From NCBI GenBank assembly GCA_046496815.1, contig JAWOGN010000347.1, forward strand, positions 1 through 12,632: DNA of 12,632 nucleotides, written 5' to 3'. The DNA is from JAWOGN01 sp046496815 (GTDB lineage: Bacteria > Desulfobacterota > DSM-4660 > Desulfatiglandales > Desulfatiglandaceae). The notes beneath the pieces were generated by a model. The model did no database searches. It was not told where the DNA came from and saw nothing but the letters and a program-made list of their open reading frames with translations. The number at the start of each line of letters is the position of its first letter. Position 1 is the stretch's first letter. This document shows positions 4,445-11,452 of the stretch, piece by piece. The translations under genes and the position numbers were made by a program.

Positions 4445-5452
4445 ATGAATTCGGTAATGGAGCATCCTTTCCCTAAATCCACCCCTGTTGCTGAAAAATG
4501 CAAGCGGCTCTCGGAAGTCGTGGCACCGGAGGATAGACTGGCAATTCTGATTAATGCAGATCCGGATGCCATCGCAGCCGCCCTGGCGCTCAAGCGGTTT
4601 TTTTGGCGCCGGGTCAGGAAGGCGGCGATTTATCACATCAATCCCATTCAACGGGCCGATAACCTTGCTTTCATTAAACTCTTGAGAATAGATCTGCGGC
4701 CCATCAGGTATTTGAAACCGGCGAAATTTACCAAGTGGGCCATCGTGGACTCACAGCCGCATCACCATGAAGATTTTATGGAGAAGCCCTTTGATGTCAT
4801 CATTGATCATCACCCCTTGGGACCCCTGTCAAAAGCGAAGTATGTGGACATCAAAGAGAAATATGGCGCGACGTCGACGATTATGACCGAATATCTCCGA
4901 GCGGCCAAGATAAGACCATCTCCCAAGCTCGCGACGGCGCTTTTCTATGGGATCAAGACCGATACGGATAATTTTGTGAGGGAGTCTCTTCCCAACGATA
5001 TCAATGCATTTCGTTATCTGTACAAGTTCACCAATATGAACATTATCAAGAAGATCGAATCTTCAGAGATCACGAAACAGACGCTCGCAAATTATCAGAT
5101 CGCGATGGAGAAATTAACCTTCTTGAAGGATATTGCGTTTATTTACATGGGGGAGGTCAAAAACCCGGATACACTGGTTCTTATCGCCGATTTTTTCCTG
5201 AAAATGGCGGAGGTCACCTGGTGCATCGTATCCGGGGTTTGCGAAAAGCGGCTTATTGTAATCTTCCGGAACGCCGGATTTCGCCTTGACGCGGGCAAAA
5301 TGGCCCAAAAGATTTTCGGAAAGTGGGGCTCGGCAGGCGGGCACAGAAGCGCTGCAAGGGCCGAGATACCCTTAGATGCAATAGAGGAAGACACAAAAGG
5401 CCGGTTTAAGCCGGAAGCCTTTGTTTTGAGAAGCATTAAAAACCTAAAATGA
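4445..5452 (+). CDS. DHH-family phosphoesterase with DHHA1 domain (NrnA-like)
   Basis: This 335-residue protein has the DHH motif series: I-N-A-D-P-D-A (D39, D41), A-I-V-D-S-Q (D102), I-I-D-H-H-P (D121, H122, H123) and G-I-K-T-D-T (D173, D175). These bind two metal ions, usually manganese. The C-terminal DHHA1 part carries G-S-A-G-G-H-R-S-A-A-R (295-305), the substrate-binding glycine-rich loop. The arrangement fits the NrnA/oligoribonuclease or pAp/cyclic-dinucleotide phosphodiesterase group; the precise substrate is open. The motif I form N-A-D-P-D is slightly different from the H-x-N-P-D-G-D of classic NrnA. AGGAG at 4431-4435 lies 9 bp before the ATG. mgtE begins 48 bp downstream, so the two may be co-transcribed. 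Confidence 0.85.
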   Translation: MNSVMEHPFPKSTPVAEKCKRLSEVVAPEDRLAILINADPDAIAAALALKRFFWRRVRKAAIYHINPIQRADNLAFIKLLRIDLRPIRYLKPAKFTKWAIVDSQPHHHEDFMEKPFDVIIDHHPLGPLSKAKYVDIKEKYGATSTIMTEYLRAAKIRPSPKLATALFYGIKTDTDNFVRESLPNDINAFRYLYKFTNMNIIKKIESSEITKQTLANYQIAMEKLTFLKDIAFIYMGEVKNPDTLVLIADFFLKMAEVTWCIVSGVCEKRLIVIFRNAGFRLDAGKMAQKIFGKWGSAGGHRSAARAEIPLDAIEEDTKGRFKPEAFVLRSIKNLK

Positions 5453-5500
5453 GATCGCAAACGGTGCATCCGACCGGGCGAAAATGAAAAGGAGGTCGCA

Positions 5501-6868
5501 TTGTCGGCTTACCAGACCCAGGTCATCGACGGAGACCTGATTGAGGAGGTGAAGCATCTTTCTCAGCAAGGCGACCGTCGCAACCTAAGAACACTGATCC
5601 AGAAGATGCGAGCTGCGGACCTGGCAGATCTCATTGAGCACCTGGAGCCTGACGAGCGCCTGTTTATTTTCAAACTGTTGGAGCCCGATGGGGCCGGCGA
5701 AGTTCTCGTTGAGATGGAAGGCCCCATTCAAGGGCGTATCTTAAAAGACCTCGACAATGAAGCCATTTCAGAAATTGTTCGAGAGCTGGACTCCGATGAT
5801 GCGGCCGATCTCGTGGGTGATCTCCCCAAAGCGCGAGCAATGGAGATCATTGAAGGCGTCGGAGGTGAGGTTTCCCAAGAGCTGGAAAAACTGCTGCCTT
5901 ATCCGGAGGATACCGCCGGCGGCATCATGGCGCTTGAGTTTGTGTCGGTGAAAGCGGATGTCACCGTACAGCATGCCATCGATACGATTCGAGAAAAGCG
6001 GGAAGAGGTTGAAAATCTCTATTACATCTGGGTGGTGGATGACGGTGGAAAACTCGTCGGCGTTATTTCCCTAAAGGATTTGGTGCTGGAGCCTACGGAT
6101 CGAAAAATTAGTGAAATCATGAATCCCGAGGTGATTTCAGTTGATGTGAATACGGATCAAGAAGAAGTGGTCCAACTGGTCAAAAAATACGATTTGGTCA
6201 GTATTCCGGTGGTGGATGCACGGTATCGGCTGGTCGGTCGCATCACACATGATGATATTATTGACGCCATCGAAGCGGAGGTCGATGAAGACATTTCTTT
6301 GATGGCGGGCGTCATTGATCAGGAGATTTCGGAGGAATCCACGCTAAAGATTTCAAGGGCCAGGCTGCCCTGGCTTATCGCCGGTCTCTTCGGGGGCATT
6401 CTGGCCGCCGCCGTGATCAACCAGTTTGAAGCTTCTCTTGAAAAGATCATCGCCCTTTCGTTTTTTATGCCTGTGATCATGGCGATGGGGGGGAACACGG
6501 GCACACAGGCAGCCACGGTCGTCGTGAGAGGGTTGGCCACCGGGGATATCAGCCTCATGAATGTCGGAAAACGGCTCTGGATGGAAATGCGAGTGGCTCT
6601 TGTCAATGCACTTATCTGCGGCACACTCCTGGGGTTGATTGTGGGGTTCTGGCTTTCAGACTACGCGCTGGGATCCGTCGTGGCATTTGCGCTGGTACTG
6701 ATCATTGTAATCGCAGGGTTCATCGGCTCTGCCGTGCCATTGACCCTCAAGCGATTGAAAATTGATCCGGCCCTTGCCACCGGCCCTTTCGTAACAACGT
6801 CCAATGATATTCTGAGCCTGTTTATTTATCTGGGACTCGTTACCCTGTTCATGCACATGACCTCGTGA
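5501..6868 (+). CDS. mgtE: Magnesium channel/transporter MgtE
   Basis: At 455 residues this is a full-length MgtE. The N-terminal superhelical domain (about 1-138) has the repeated A-D-L-x-D-L-I-E-H-L and D-D-A-A-D-L-V-G-D-L-P motifs and ends at P-E-D-T-A-G-G-I-M. Two CBS domains follow (about 139-200 and 203-262), with I-W-V-V-D-D-G-G-K-L-V-G-V and S-I-P-V-V-D-A. These domains act as the cytosolic magnesium sensor in characterised MgtE. The membrane part (287-452) has five hydrophobic segments, including P-V-I-M-A-M-G-G-N-T-G-T-Q (324-336) and D-P-A-L-A-T-G-P-F-V-T-T-S-N-D (422-436), which line the pore. The start is TTG at 5501, chosen because GGAGG (5491-5495) lies 5 bp before it. There is no room for a magnesium riboswitch in the 48-bp gap; control is probably by CBS gating. 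Confidence 0.95.
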   Translation: MSAYQTQVIDGDLIEEVKHLSQQGDRRNLRTLIQKMRAADLADLIEHLEPDERLFIFKLLEPDGAGEVLVEMEGPIQGRILKDLDNEAISEIVRELDSDDAADLVGDLPKARAMEIIEGVGGEVSQELEKLLPYPEDTAGGIMALEFVSVKADVTVQHAIDTIREKREEVENLYYIWVVDDGGKLVGVISLKDLVLEPTDRKISEIMNPEVISVDVNTDQEEVVQLVKKYDLVSIPVVDARYRLVGRITHDDIIDAIEAEVDEDISLMAGVIDQEISEESTLKISRARLPWLIAGLFGGILAAAVINQFEASLEKIIALSFFMPVIMAMGGNTGTQAATVVVRGLATGDISLMNVGKRLWMEMRVALVNALICGTLLGLIVGFWLSDYALGSVVAFALVLIIVIAGFIGSAVPLTLKRLKIDPALATGPFVTTSNDILSLFIYLGLVTLFMHMTS

Positions 6869-6887
6869 GATTCGCAGCAAATGGAGG

Positions 6888-6913
6888 GTGTCGGTTCGCG
6901 GCGATACCGACAC
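6888..6913. terminator. Hairpin between convergent genes
   Basis: GTGTCGGT (6888-6895) pairs perfectly with ACCGACAC (6906-6913), and TCG/CGA extends the stem after a one-base bulge. It lies 19 bp after the mgtE stop and 33 bp before the end of the minus-strand gene, the right place for a terminator. No T-run follows on either strand, so efficient intrinsic termination is uncertain. Confidence 0.4.
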
Positions 6914-6946
6914 AGGCAGTCGCCATGGAGGGATCCGAAGGTCGCA

Positions 6947-7258
6947 TTACACTTTCTCAAAGAATTCCTGCAGTTTTTTTATTGCGGCAACCCTTTGATC
7001 CAGGGAAATGTCATCTTCAAAATGGAATTCCAACAGGAATATCATTTTGTAATTCACCGCGGATGTTTCATATTTTGTAGAGGAGGTCACTTTAAAGTCT
7101 TTCAGCCTGCCGGAATCATCACCGCCGAATATTTCATTTTTTCTCAGAATGAGGCTGAATGCTTCCCGGGCATCATCGGTATTTTCCACGGCAATTTCAA
7201 TTCCATCCAGCTTCTTTACGGCGTTGATGATTTTTTCACCTTCCACCTTGATCTTCAT
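6947..7258 (-). CDS. Hypothetical protein, unknown family
   Basis: The protein is about 103 residues when started at the ATG whose first base is 7258. It is acidic/basic mixed, with a predicted strand M-K-I-K-V-E-G-E-K, a helix (I-I-N-A-V-K-K-L), an A-R-E-A-F-S-L-I-L-R-K helix, two likely beta strands (Y-K-M-I-F-L-L-E-F-H-F) and a final helix (A-A-I-K-K-L-Q-E-F-F-E-K-V). There is no signal peptide or membrane segment. In-frame alternatives are ATG at 7282 and TTG at 7339; none has a convincing ribosome site, so the start is uncertain. The frame looks real because it has a plausible alpha/beta composition, and the overlapping plus-strand frame is rich in aromatic and cysteine residues without pattern. 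I do not recognise the family. It is the only minus-strand gene seen here. Confidence 0.6.
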   Translation of the reverse strand: MKIKVEGEKIINAVKKLDGIEIAVENTDDAREAFSLILRKNEIFGGDDSGRLKDFKVTSSTKYETSAVNYKMIFLLEFHFEDDISLDQRVAAIKKLQEFFEKV

Positions 7259-7339
7259 CTCATTACTCTCATCCGTTTTCATCCAGAAATGATATCCCCT
7301 GGCACGAGATCTGGATGCAAATCCCACGCCACGGCTCAA

Positions 7340-7841
7340 ACTTCAAATTCTGAGCTCAGATAGTATTCGAATGATATTAAAACCTCAATACCCTTTTTCC
7401 TCAATGCTTGGTACTCACGAAAAAAGCCCAAAAAGTATTAATTTAGATTTTTAAAAGAACTCGTGAGCAGAACAACAGGGGCCGTTGGATGGGTCAGTTT
7501 GGTCTATTCGATGCAAATTGAACTGTCGAGATTCCATATCCGTTTCCAGCCATATGGACTTTGGTCTGTTTTTGGGTTGAGTAAATTCAGCAACTTAAAC
7601 GAGAAGTACAGGAAATGCGCACGGTGGCATTTATTTTGCTATGTCTTGAGACATCGAATCGCAGTTCAATGGCTTCTCGTGTGTGCGTGCATCTTTTCAC
7701 TGGGTGTTTCCCAAGAATAAAAACGAGAGGATACCACTGGGAAAATAACGGCATTTTGGGAAGCCAAAAAAACTTACCTGTTGATAGCTTATCTATCAAC
7801 GCAACCGTTTTCTCCTAAACACTCCCATATTCTCCTCCTGA
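7340..7841. other. AT-rich stretch without a recognisable gene
   Basis: Three overlapping frames of 67-85 codons here (7463-7720 and 7615-7818 plus; 7587-7799 minus) have no ribosome sites or family resemblance. The visible structure is a long-loop inverted repeat, CTCACGA (7414-7420) with TCGTGAG (7461-7467), around a very AT-rich core, and a compact hairpin, GTTGATAG (7780-7787) with CTATCAAC (7793-7800). A strong terminator follows at 7842. The stretch could encode a non-coding transcript, or be decayed DNA. Confidence 0.45.
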
Positions 7842-7880
7842 CCCCCTGAGTTTCTCCTCCTTTCTCAGGGGGTATTTTTT
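7842..7880 (+). terminator. Strong rho-independent terminator
   Basis: CCCCCTGAG (7842-7850) pairs perfectly over nine bases with CTCAGGGGG (7864-7872), followed by TATTTTTTTG. It is oriented for plus-strand transcription. No convincing plus-strand gene lies within the 970 bp upstream, so it must end an unrecognised transcript or read-through from mgtE. On the minus strand the stem is not followed by a T-run. Confidence 0.85.
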
Positions 7881-7883
7881 TGT

Positions 7884-8132
7884 TTGCAGGGATCTCTAAA
7901 CTCAGTGAGGGCCGGTTTTGTTTCTAGACAGAAAATTTACATCAATGATCTGAAGGAACAACTCAACCGGGAGGAACTGCATTTTGCAAATTTCTTGAAA
8001 AAATATTATAAAAAGAAATACTTCGAAACACGAAGCCGGAAAGAGGCCGGGAAGGTCATGAAATCCCTGAAGAAAATTCTCATGCCCAAACGCGCAAAAG
8101 AAGCAGCGATGCGCAGGCAAAATGAGAAATGA
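7884..8132 (+). CDS. Small basic protein of unknown function
   Basis: The frame encodes up to 82 residues, very rich in lysine and arginine (K-K-Y-Y-K-K-K-Y, K-S-L-K-K-I-L-M-P-K-R) and probably all helical from residue 19 on. It starts with TTG at 7884, immediately after the terminator's T-run; GTG at 7905 is an alternative. Neither has a strong ribosome site and there is no early ATG. The charge would suit a nucleic-acid-binding or ribosome-associated protein, but no family is recognised. The SEC-C gene begins 114 bp downstream in the same direction. A broken or spurious frame is possible. Confidence 0.4.
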   Translation: MQGSLNSVRAGFVSRQKIYINDLKEQLNREELHFANFLKKYYKKKYFETRSRKEAGKVMKSLKKILMPKRAKEAAMRRQNEK

Positions 8133-8246
8133 AAACGTACCGTTAACCCGTTGCTTTGTCGGAAAGCAGAAGGTCGAAGCCTTTCGTGCCGATGAGGGTT
8201 TCTTCATGCGATAAATGGATGCTTGAGTTGTTTGAATGGTGGAGAG

Positions 8247-8534
8247 ATGAAAAAAGTATTTGATGGCAAAAAAGTGGGGAAATTAGGTACTGAAACCAAT
8301 CCTGCGGTTGTAAATGTTCAAACCGAGAAAAGGCTGAAAGAAGTCACATCGATATTTGAAAAAAATGGATGGAAATTCATAGTGGGATTGGAACCGGATA
8401 AGCCGGAGGACATTACCGCCCTGGAGACGTTGCTGAATTCGCCAAAGCCGGTAAAAGTCGAAAAAAAGATCGGGCGCAATGAACCCTGTCCGTGTGGAAG
8501 CGGGTTGAAGTACAAGAAATGCTGCGGTAAATAG
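8247..8534 (+). CDS. SEC-C metal-binding protein, PBPRA1643 family
   Basis: This 95-residue protein ends in a classic SEC-C motif, R-N-E-P-C-P-C-G-S-G-L-K-Y-K-K-C-C-G, whose cysteines bind zinc. The upstream part has the features of the small PBPRA1643-type family: K-L-G-T-E-T-N-P-A-V-V-N-V-Q-T-E, then F-E-K-N-G-W-K-F and an acidic stretch leading to L-E-T-L-L-N. The ATG at 8247 is preferred to an in-frame TTG at 8223 because GGTGGAG sits just upstream and the family starts near this point. The biochemical role of the family is unknown; in SecA the same motif helps bind SecB and ribosomes. The gene is complete. Confidence 0.85.
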   Translation: MKKVFDGKKVGKLGTETNPAVVNVQTEKRLKEVTSIFEKNGWKFIVGLEPDKPEDITALETLLNSPKPVKVEKKIGRNEPCPCGSGLKYKKCCGK

Positions 8535-8630
8535 CGCGGAGGCGGCATCGCAGGGCAGACCGTCTCAAAGCGATCTCAAAGGCGACCGAGTCCGGCGGCG
8601 CGCAAGAAACGGTGGAGGCACTCGTGCAAC

Positions 8631-8924
8631 ATGGCGACGATCCGACATCAAATTATGGAGATCCTGGAAAGGGAGGCATTCACCGCCATGGACCTCTCCC
8701 GGGAGTTGGGGATTGCGGAAAAGGATGTGTACACGCATCTTCCCCACATTGCAAAATCCGTGGCAGCGCAGGGAAAGCAGTTTGTCATTGAGCCATCTCG
8801 ATGTTTGAAGTGCGGATATGTCTTTGAAAACAGAAAGCGCTTTACCCGCCCCGGTCGGTGCCCGCGATGCAGAGAAACGTACCTCCAAAAGCCTCTCTAC
8901 CGGATCCGCGGATTGAAGAAGTGA
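8631..8924 (+). CDS. Predicted transcriptional regulator, HTH plus zinc ribbon (COG3357-like)
   Basis: This 97-residue protein has an N-terminal winged-helix-like segment (about 3-45; F-T-A-M-D-L-S-R-E-L-G-I-A-E-K-D-V-Y-T-H-L is the helix-turn-helix). It is followed by a C-terminal zinc ribbon with C-L-K-C (C58, C61) and C-P-R-C (C77, C80). This fusion is described as a predicted transcriptional regulator in archaea and some deltaproteobacteria; what it controls is unknown. The ribbon could equally bind RNA or a protein. GGAGG at 8613-8617 lies 13 bp before the ATG, slightly far. The dehydrogenase gene starts 40 bp downstream and is likely in the same operon. Confidence 0.8.
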   Translation: MATIRHQIMEILEREAFTAMDLSRELGIAEKDVYTHLPHIAKSVAAQGKQFVIEPSRCLKCGYVFENRKRFTRPGRCPRCRETYLQKPLYRIRGLKK

Positions 8925-8964
8925 CGAAGAACGGGTGGAGAGAAATCATTCATCGGGGGAAGTG

Positions 8965-10110
8965 ATGCAAATAACAGTCCTTGGGGTGGGTCTTGTTGGA
9001 GGCGCTGTTGTCAGAGACTTGGCGCAGGCGCCCGACTTCCATATCACGGCCGTTGACCTCAGCCAAAAGAGATTGCGTAAACTGGAGAAAACGCCCCGGG
9101 TGGAGTTGGTTCAAGCGGACTTGAAAATGCCGGGTCGCATGGCGGCGCTGGTGGGAGGGTGTGACCTGGTGATCAGCGCTGTCCCCGGTTTTATGGGGTT
9201 TGAAACCGTTAAGCAGGTCGTCGAAGCGGGAAAGAACGTTGTGGATATTTCCTTTTTTGGTGAGGACCCGTTTCTCCTGGAGGGTGCGGCGCAGCGGATG
9301 GGCGTCACCGCGATTGTTGACTGCGGTGTGGCGCCGGGTCTATGTAACATCGTCGCCGGCCATGTCGATAGCCTGCTGGAAGAGATCGATCGCTATGCGT
9401 GTTATGTGGGAGGCTTGCCCGTGGTGCGCGAGTGGCCCTATGAATACAAAGCGGTGTTCTCTCCGGCGGACGTGTTGGAAGAGTACACGCGACCTGTTCG
9501 CCTTGTGGAATATGGCCGTGAGATTGTTCGCCCCGCACTCTCAGAGGTTGAACGAATCAACTTTCCGGGTGTGGGAACATTGGAAGCCTTTAACACGGAT
9601 GGGTTGCGAACCTTAAGGAAAACCCTGAACGCCCCATTTATGAAGGAGAAAACACTACGCTACCCGGGCCACGCCAACCTGATGCGAGTGTTTGCAGAGA
9701 GTGGATTTTTTAGCCATACGCCTATCGAAATCAATGGCCAATACCTCAGCCCGGCGGCATTGACCTCAAAACTCCTCTTCGACAAATGGAAATTGGAAGC
9801 GGGGGAAGCAGACTTCACGATTATGAAAATCGTACTCGAGGGACGAAAAGGCGAGAAGCGGTATCGTTACACGTATACGCTTCGAGACGACTATGATCGG
9901 GAAACTCAGACCACTTCAATGGCGCGCACGACGGGATACACATGCGCGATTGCCGCGCGCCAGTTGTTGAGCGGTCGTTTTGCCCGGATGGGAATTTGTC
10001 CTCCGGAATATATCGGGCGAACAGGGAGTTGCTACGAAGACCTCATGGCCGAATACGCCAAACGAAATATTCGGTTGACGGAAACAATTACTGAACTGCC
10101 TTGTCTATAG
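8965..10110 (+). CDS. Saccharopine dehydrogenase family oxidoreductase (lysine 6-dehydrogenase-like)
   Basis: The 381-residue protein begins with a Rossmann fold: I-T-V-L-G-V-G-L-V-G-G (G7, G9, G12) for NAD(P), then a strand ending in an aspartate (A-V-D-L). S-A-V-P-G-F-M-G and V-V-D-I-S-F-F-G-E-D, followed by I-V-D-C-G-V-A-P-G, are characteristic of the saccharopine/lysine dehydrogenase group. A C-terminal substrate domain ends in the T-T-G-Y-x-x-A-I-A-A-R segment. Length and motifs are closest to lysine 6-dehydrogenase, which converts lysine to 2-aminoadipate 6-semialdehyde, but carboxynorspermidine synthase and other family members cannot be excluded. An upstream in-frame start at 8935 exists; ATG 8965 is preferred because GGGGGA (8955-8960) precedes it and the Rossmann strand begins there. 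The protein is presumably cytosolic. Confidence 0.82.
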   Translation: MQITVLGVGLVGGAVVRDLAQAPDFHITAVDLSQKRLRKLEKTPRVELVQADLKMPGRMAALVGGCDLVISAVPGFMGFETVKQVVEAGKNVVDISFFGEDPFLLEGAAQRMGVTAIVDCGVAPGLCNIVAGHVDSLLEEIDRYACYVGGLPVVREWPYEYKAVFSPADVLEEYTRPVRLVEYGREIVRPALSEVERINFPGVGTLEAFNTDGLRTLRKTLNAPFMKEKTLRYPGHANLMRVFAESGFFSHTPIEINGQYLSPAALTSKLLFDKWKLEAGEADFTIMKIVLEGRKGEKRYRYTYTLRDDYDRETQTTSMARTTGYTCAIAARQLLSGRFARMGICPPEYIGRTGSCYEDLMAEYAKRNIRLTETITELPCL

Positions 10111-10164
10111 GCGGATCTGTTCCATTCTCGAAACGAATTTTAGAGAAACAACAGGGGAAAGCGG

Positions 10165-11379
10165 ATGCGAACCAGAATCCTTATGAATACCTGGGTTTGG
10201 GTGACTTTTCTTGCGCTGCTGAACGGCTGTCACGATATGAGCCGGCACACCTCACAAGAAATGAAAACGGAACCGGTAGGCGCCGAGGACTGGCTTGAAG
10301 CAGGCGGTTACTTCGAGAAACTTCAACGGTACAAAGAAGCCATGTGGGCCTATACGAGAGCGGTTGAAGTGAATCCACGTTGCGCGGAGGCTTATTACCG
10401 AAGCGGGGAAATTCTAACCGGCAGCGGTTCTTTGGATCAGGCCATTTCAGCGTATACGGCGGCATTGGAAATCGAGCCCCGTCGTGCGGCGTTCTACTTT
10501 AAGCGCGGGTTCGCCCGGGACGTTAAAGGAGATTATGATCAAGCGATAGCGGACTACACCAAAGCCTTGGAAATAAATCCCCGGCATGCAAAGGCCTATT
10601 ATAACCGGGGGGGTGTTTGGACCGACAAAGAAGCGTATGACATGGCCATCACGGACTACACCCAGGCTCTGGAGATAGCGCCGCGATACGCCAAAGCCTA
10701 CAACAACCGAGGCGTCGCCTGGGACTACAAGGGTGAGCTTGATCAAGCGATCATGGATTACACGCGGGCCTTGGAGCTGGCGCCGGAGTTCACCGAAGCG
10801 TACTATAATCGAGCCGGTGCCTGGGCTGATAAAGGGGATGTCGACCAAGCGATGAACGATTATGCCGACGTGCTACGAATCAATCCGCGTCACGCCAAAG
10901 CCTTCTTCAACCGGGCGGAGCTCCGGCGGACAAAAGGGCAAACTGAAGAAGCCATTGACGATTACACCAAGGCCCTGGAAATAAATCCGCACCTTGCAGA
11001 AGCCTATCATGAGAGAGGGATCTTGTTGTGCGATAAGGGCGACACGGATCAAGCCATCGCGGATCAAACCAAAGCACTTGAGTTAAATCCGGGCTATGCG
11101 GAAGCTTATAACAAGCGGGGCCTGGCGTGGGGAGTCAAGGGAGAGTATGACCGGGCCATCGCCGACTACAACAGGGCACTAACCATCAATCAAGGAGTTG
11201 CCGAGGCTTACTACAACCGGGGGTTTGCCTGGTATCAGAAGGGAGATCTGCGAAAGGCCCTGGTGGATGTCAAAAAGGCTGTCACACTGCAGCCTATGGA
11301 ACGGATGTATCAACAGGTTATTCCCCATCTGGAAACTCAGATCAAAGGGAAAAAGACAGGGAAGACAGGAAAGAAATGA
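10165..11379 (+). CDS. Putative lipoprotein with ten TPR repeats
   Basis: The 404-residue protein begins with a short hydrophobic leader (residues 9-19) and L-L-N-G-C; C22 would be the lipidated cysteine, although asparagine at -2 is unusual. From residue 40 there are ten back-to-back 34-residue TPR units ending at 379, nearly all with the pattern A-x-A-Y-x-x-R-G then D-x-A-I-x-D-Y-x-x-A-L-E-I-x-P. A lysine-rich tail (380-404) follows. TPR arrays mediate protein-protein contacts; here at the outer or inner membrane surface. No enzymatic domain is present. The underlying DNA shows a degenerate 102-bp tandem periodicity, so copy number could vary between strains. AGGGG at 10153-10157 supports the ATG. 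It lies 54 bp after the dehydrogenase gene. Confidence 0.88.
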   Translation: MRTRILMNTWVWVTFLALLNGCHDMSRHTSQEMKTEPVGAEDWLEAGGYFEKLQRYKEAMWAYTRAVEVNPRCAEAYYRSGEILTGSGSLDQAISAYTAALEIEPRRAAFYFKRGFARDVKGDYDQAIADYTKALEINPRHAKAYYNRGGVWTDKEAYDMAITDYTQALEIAPRYAKAYNNRGVAWDYKGELDQAIMDYTRALELAPEFTEAYYNRAGAWADKGDVDQAMNDYADVLRINPRHAKAFFNRAELRRTKGQTEEAIDDYTKALEINPHLAEAYHERGILLCDKGDTDQAIADQTKALELNPGYAEAYNKRGLAWGVKGEYDRAIADYNRALTINQGVAEAYYNRGFAWYQKGDLRKALVDVKKAVTLQPMERMYQQVIPHLETQIKGKKTGKTGKK

Positions 11380-11452
11380 GCCGCTGCCGAGGGGGGGCAA
11401 GGCGCTAAATCGATACCCCATCGGAATAATTTCATAGACAAGGGAGGGGGTT

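Noticed and set aside
4346..4651. Minus-strand frame whose last 30 codons look protein-like (L-L-G-I-L-R-D-P-S-K)
   Set aside because: Most of it is antisense to the well-supported DHH gene, and no family matches the tail. A fossil C-terminus in the 113-bp gap cannot be excluded.
7463..7818. Overlapping short frames 7463-7720, 7587-7799 (minus) and 7615-7818
   Set aside because: They overlap each other in different frames, lack ribosome sites, and none resembles a protein family.
8152..8168. Hairpin TGCTTT/AAAGCA after the small basic protein gene
   Set aside because: A six-pair AT-rich stem without a T-run is too weak to call a terminator.
10225..11301. The 102-bp periodicity as a DNA satellite or CRISPR-like array
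   Set aside because: The repeats are degenerate and follow the 34-residue TPR unit exactly, so the protein explains them.
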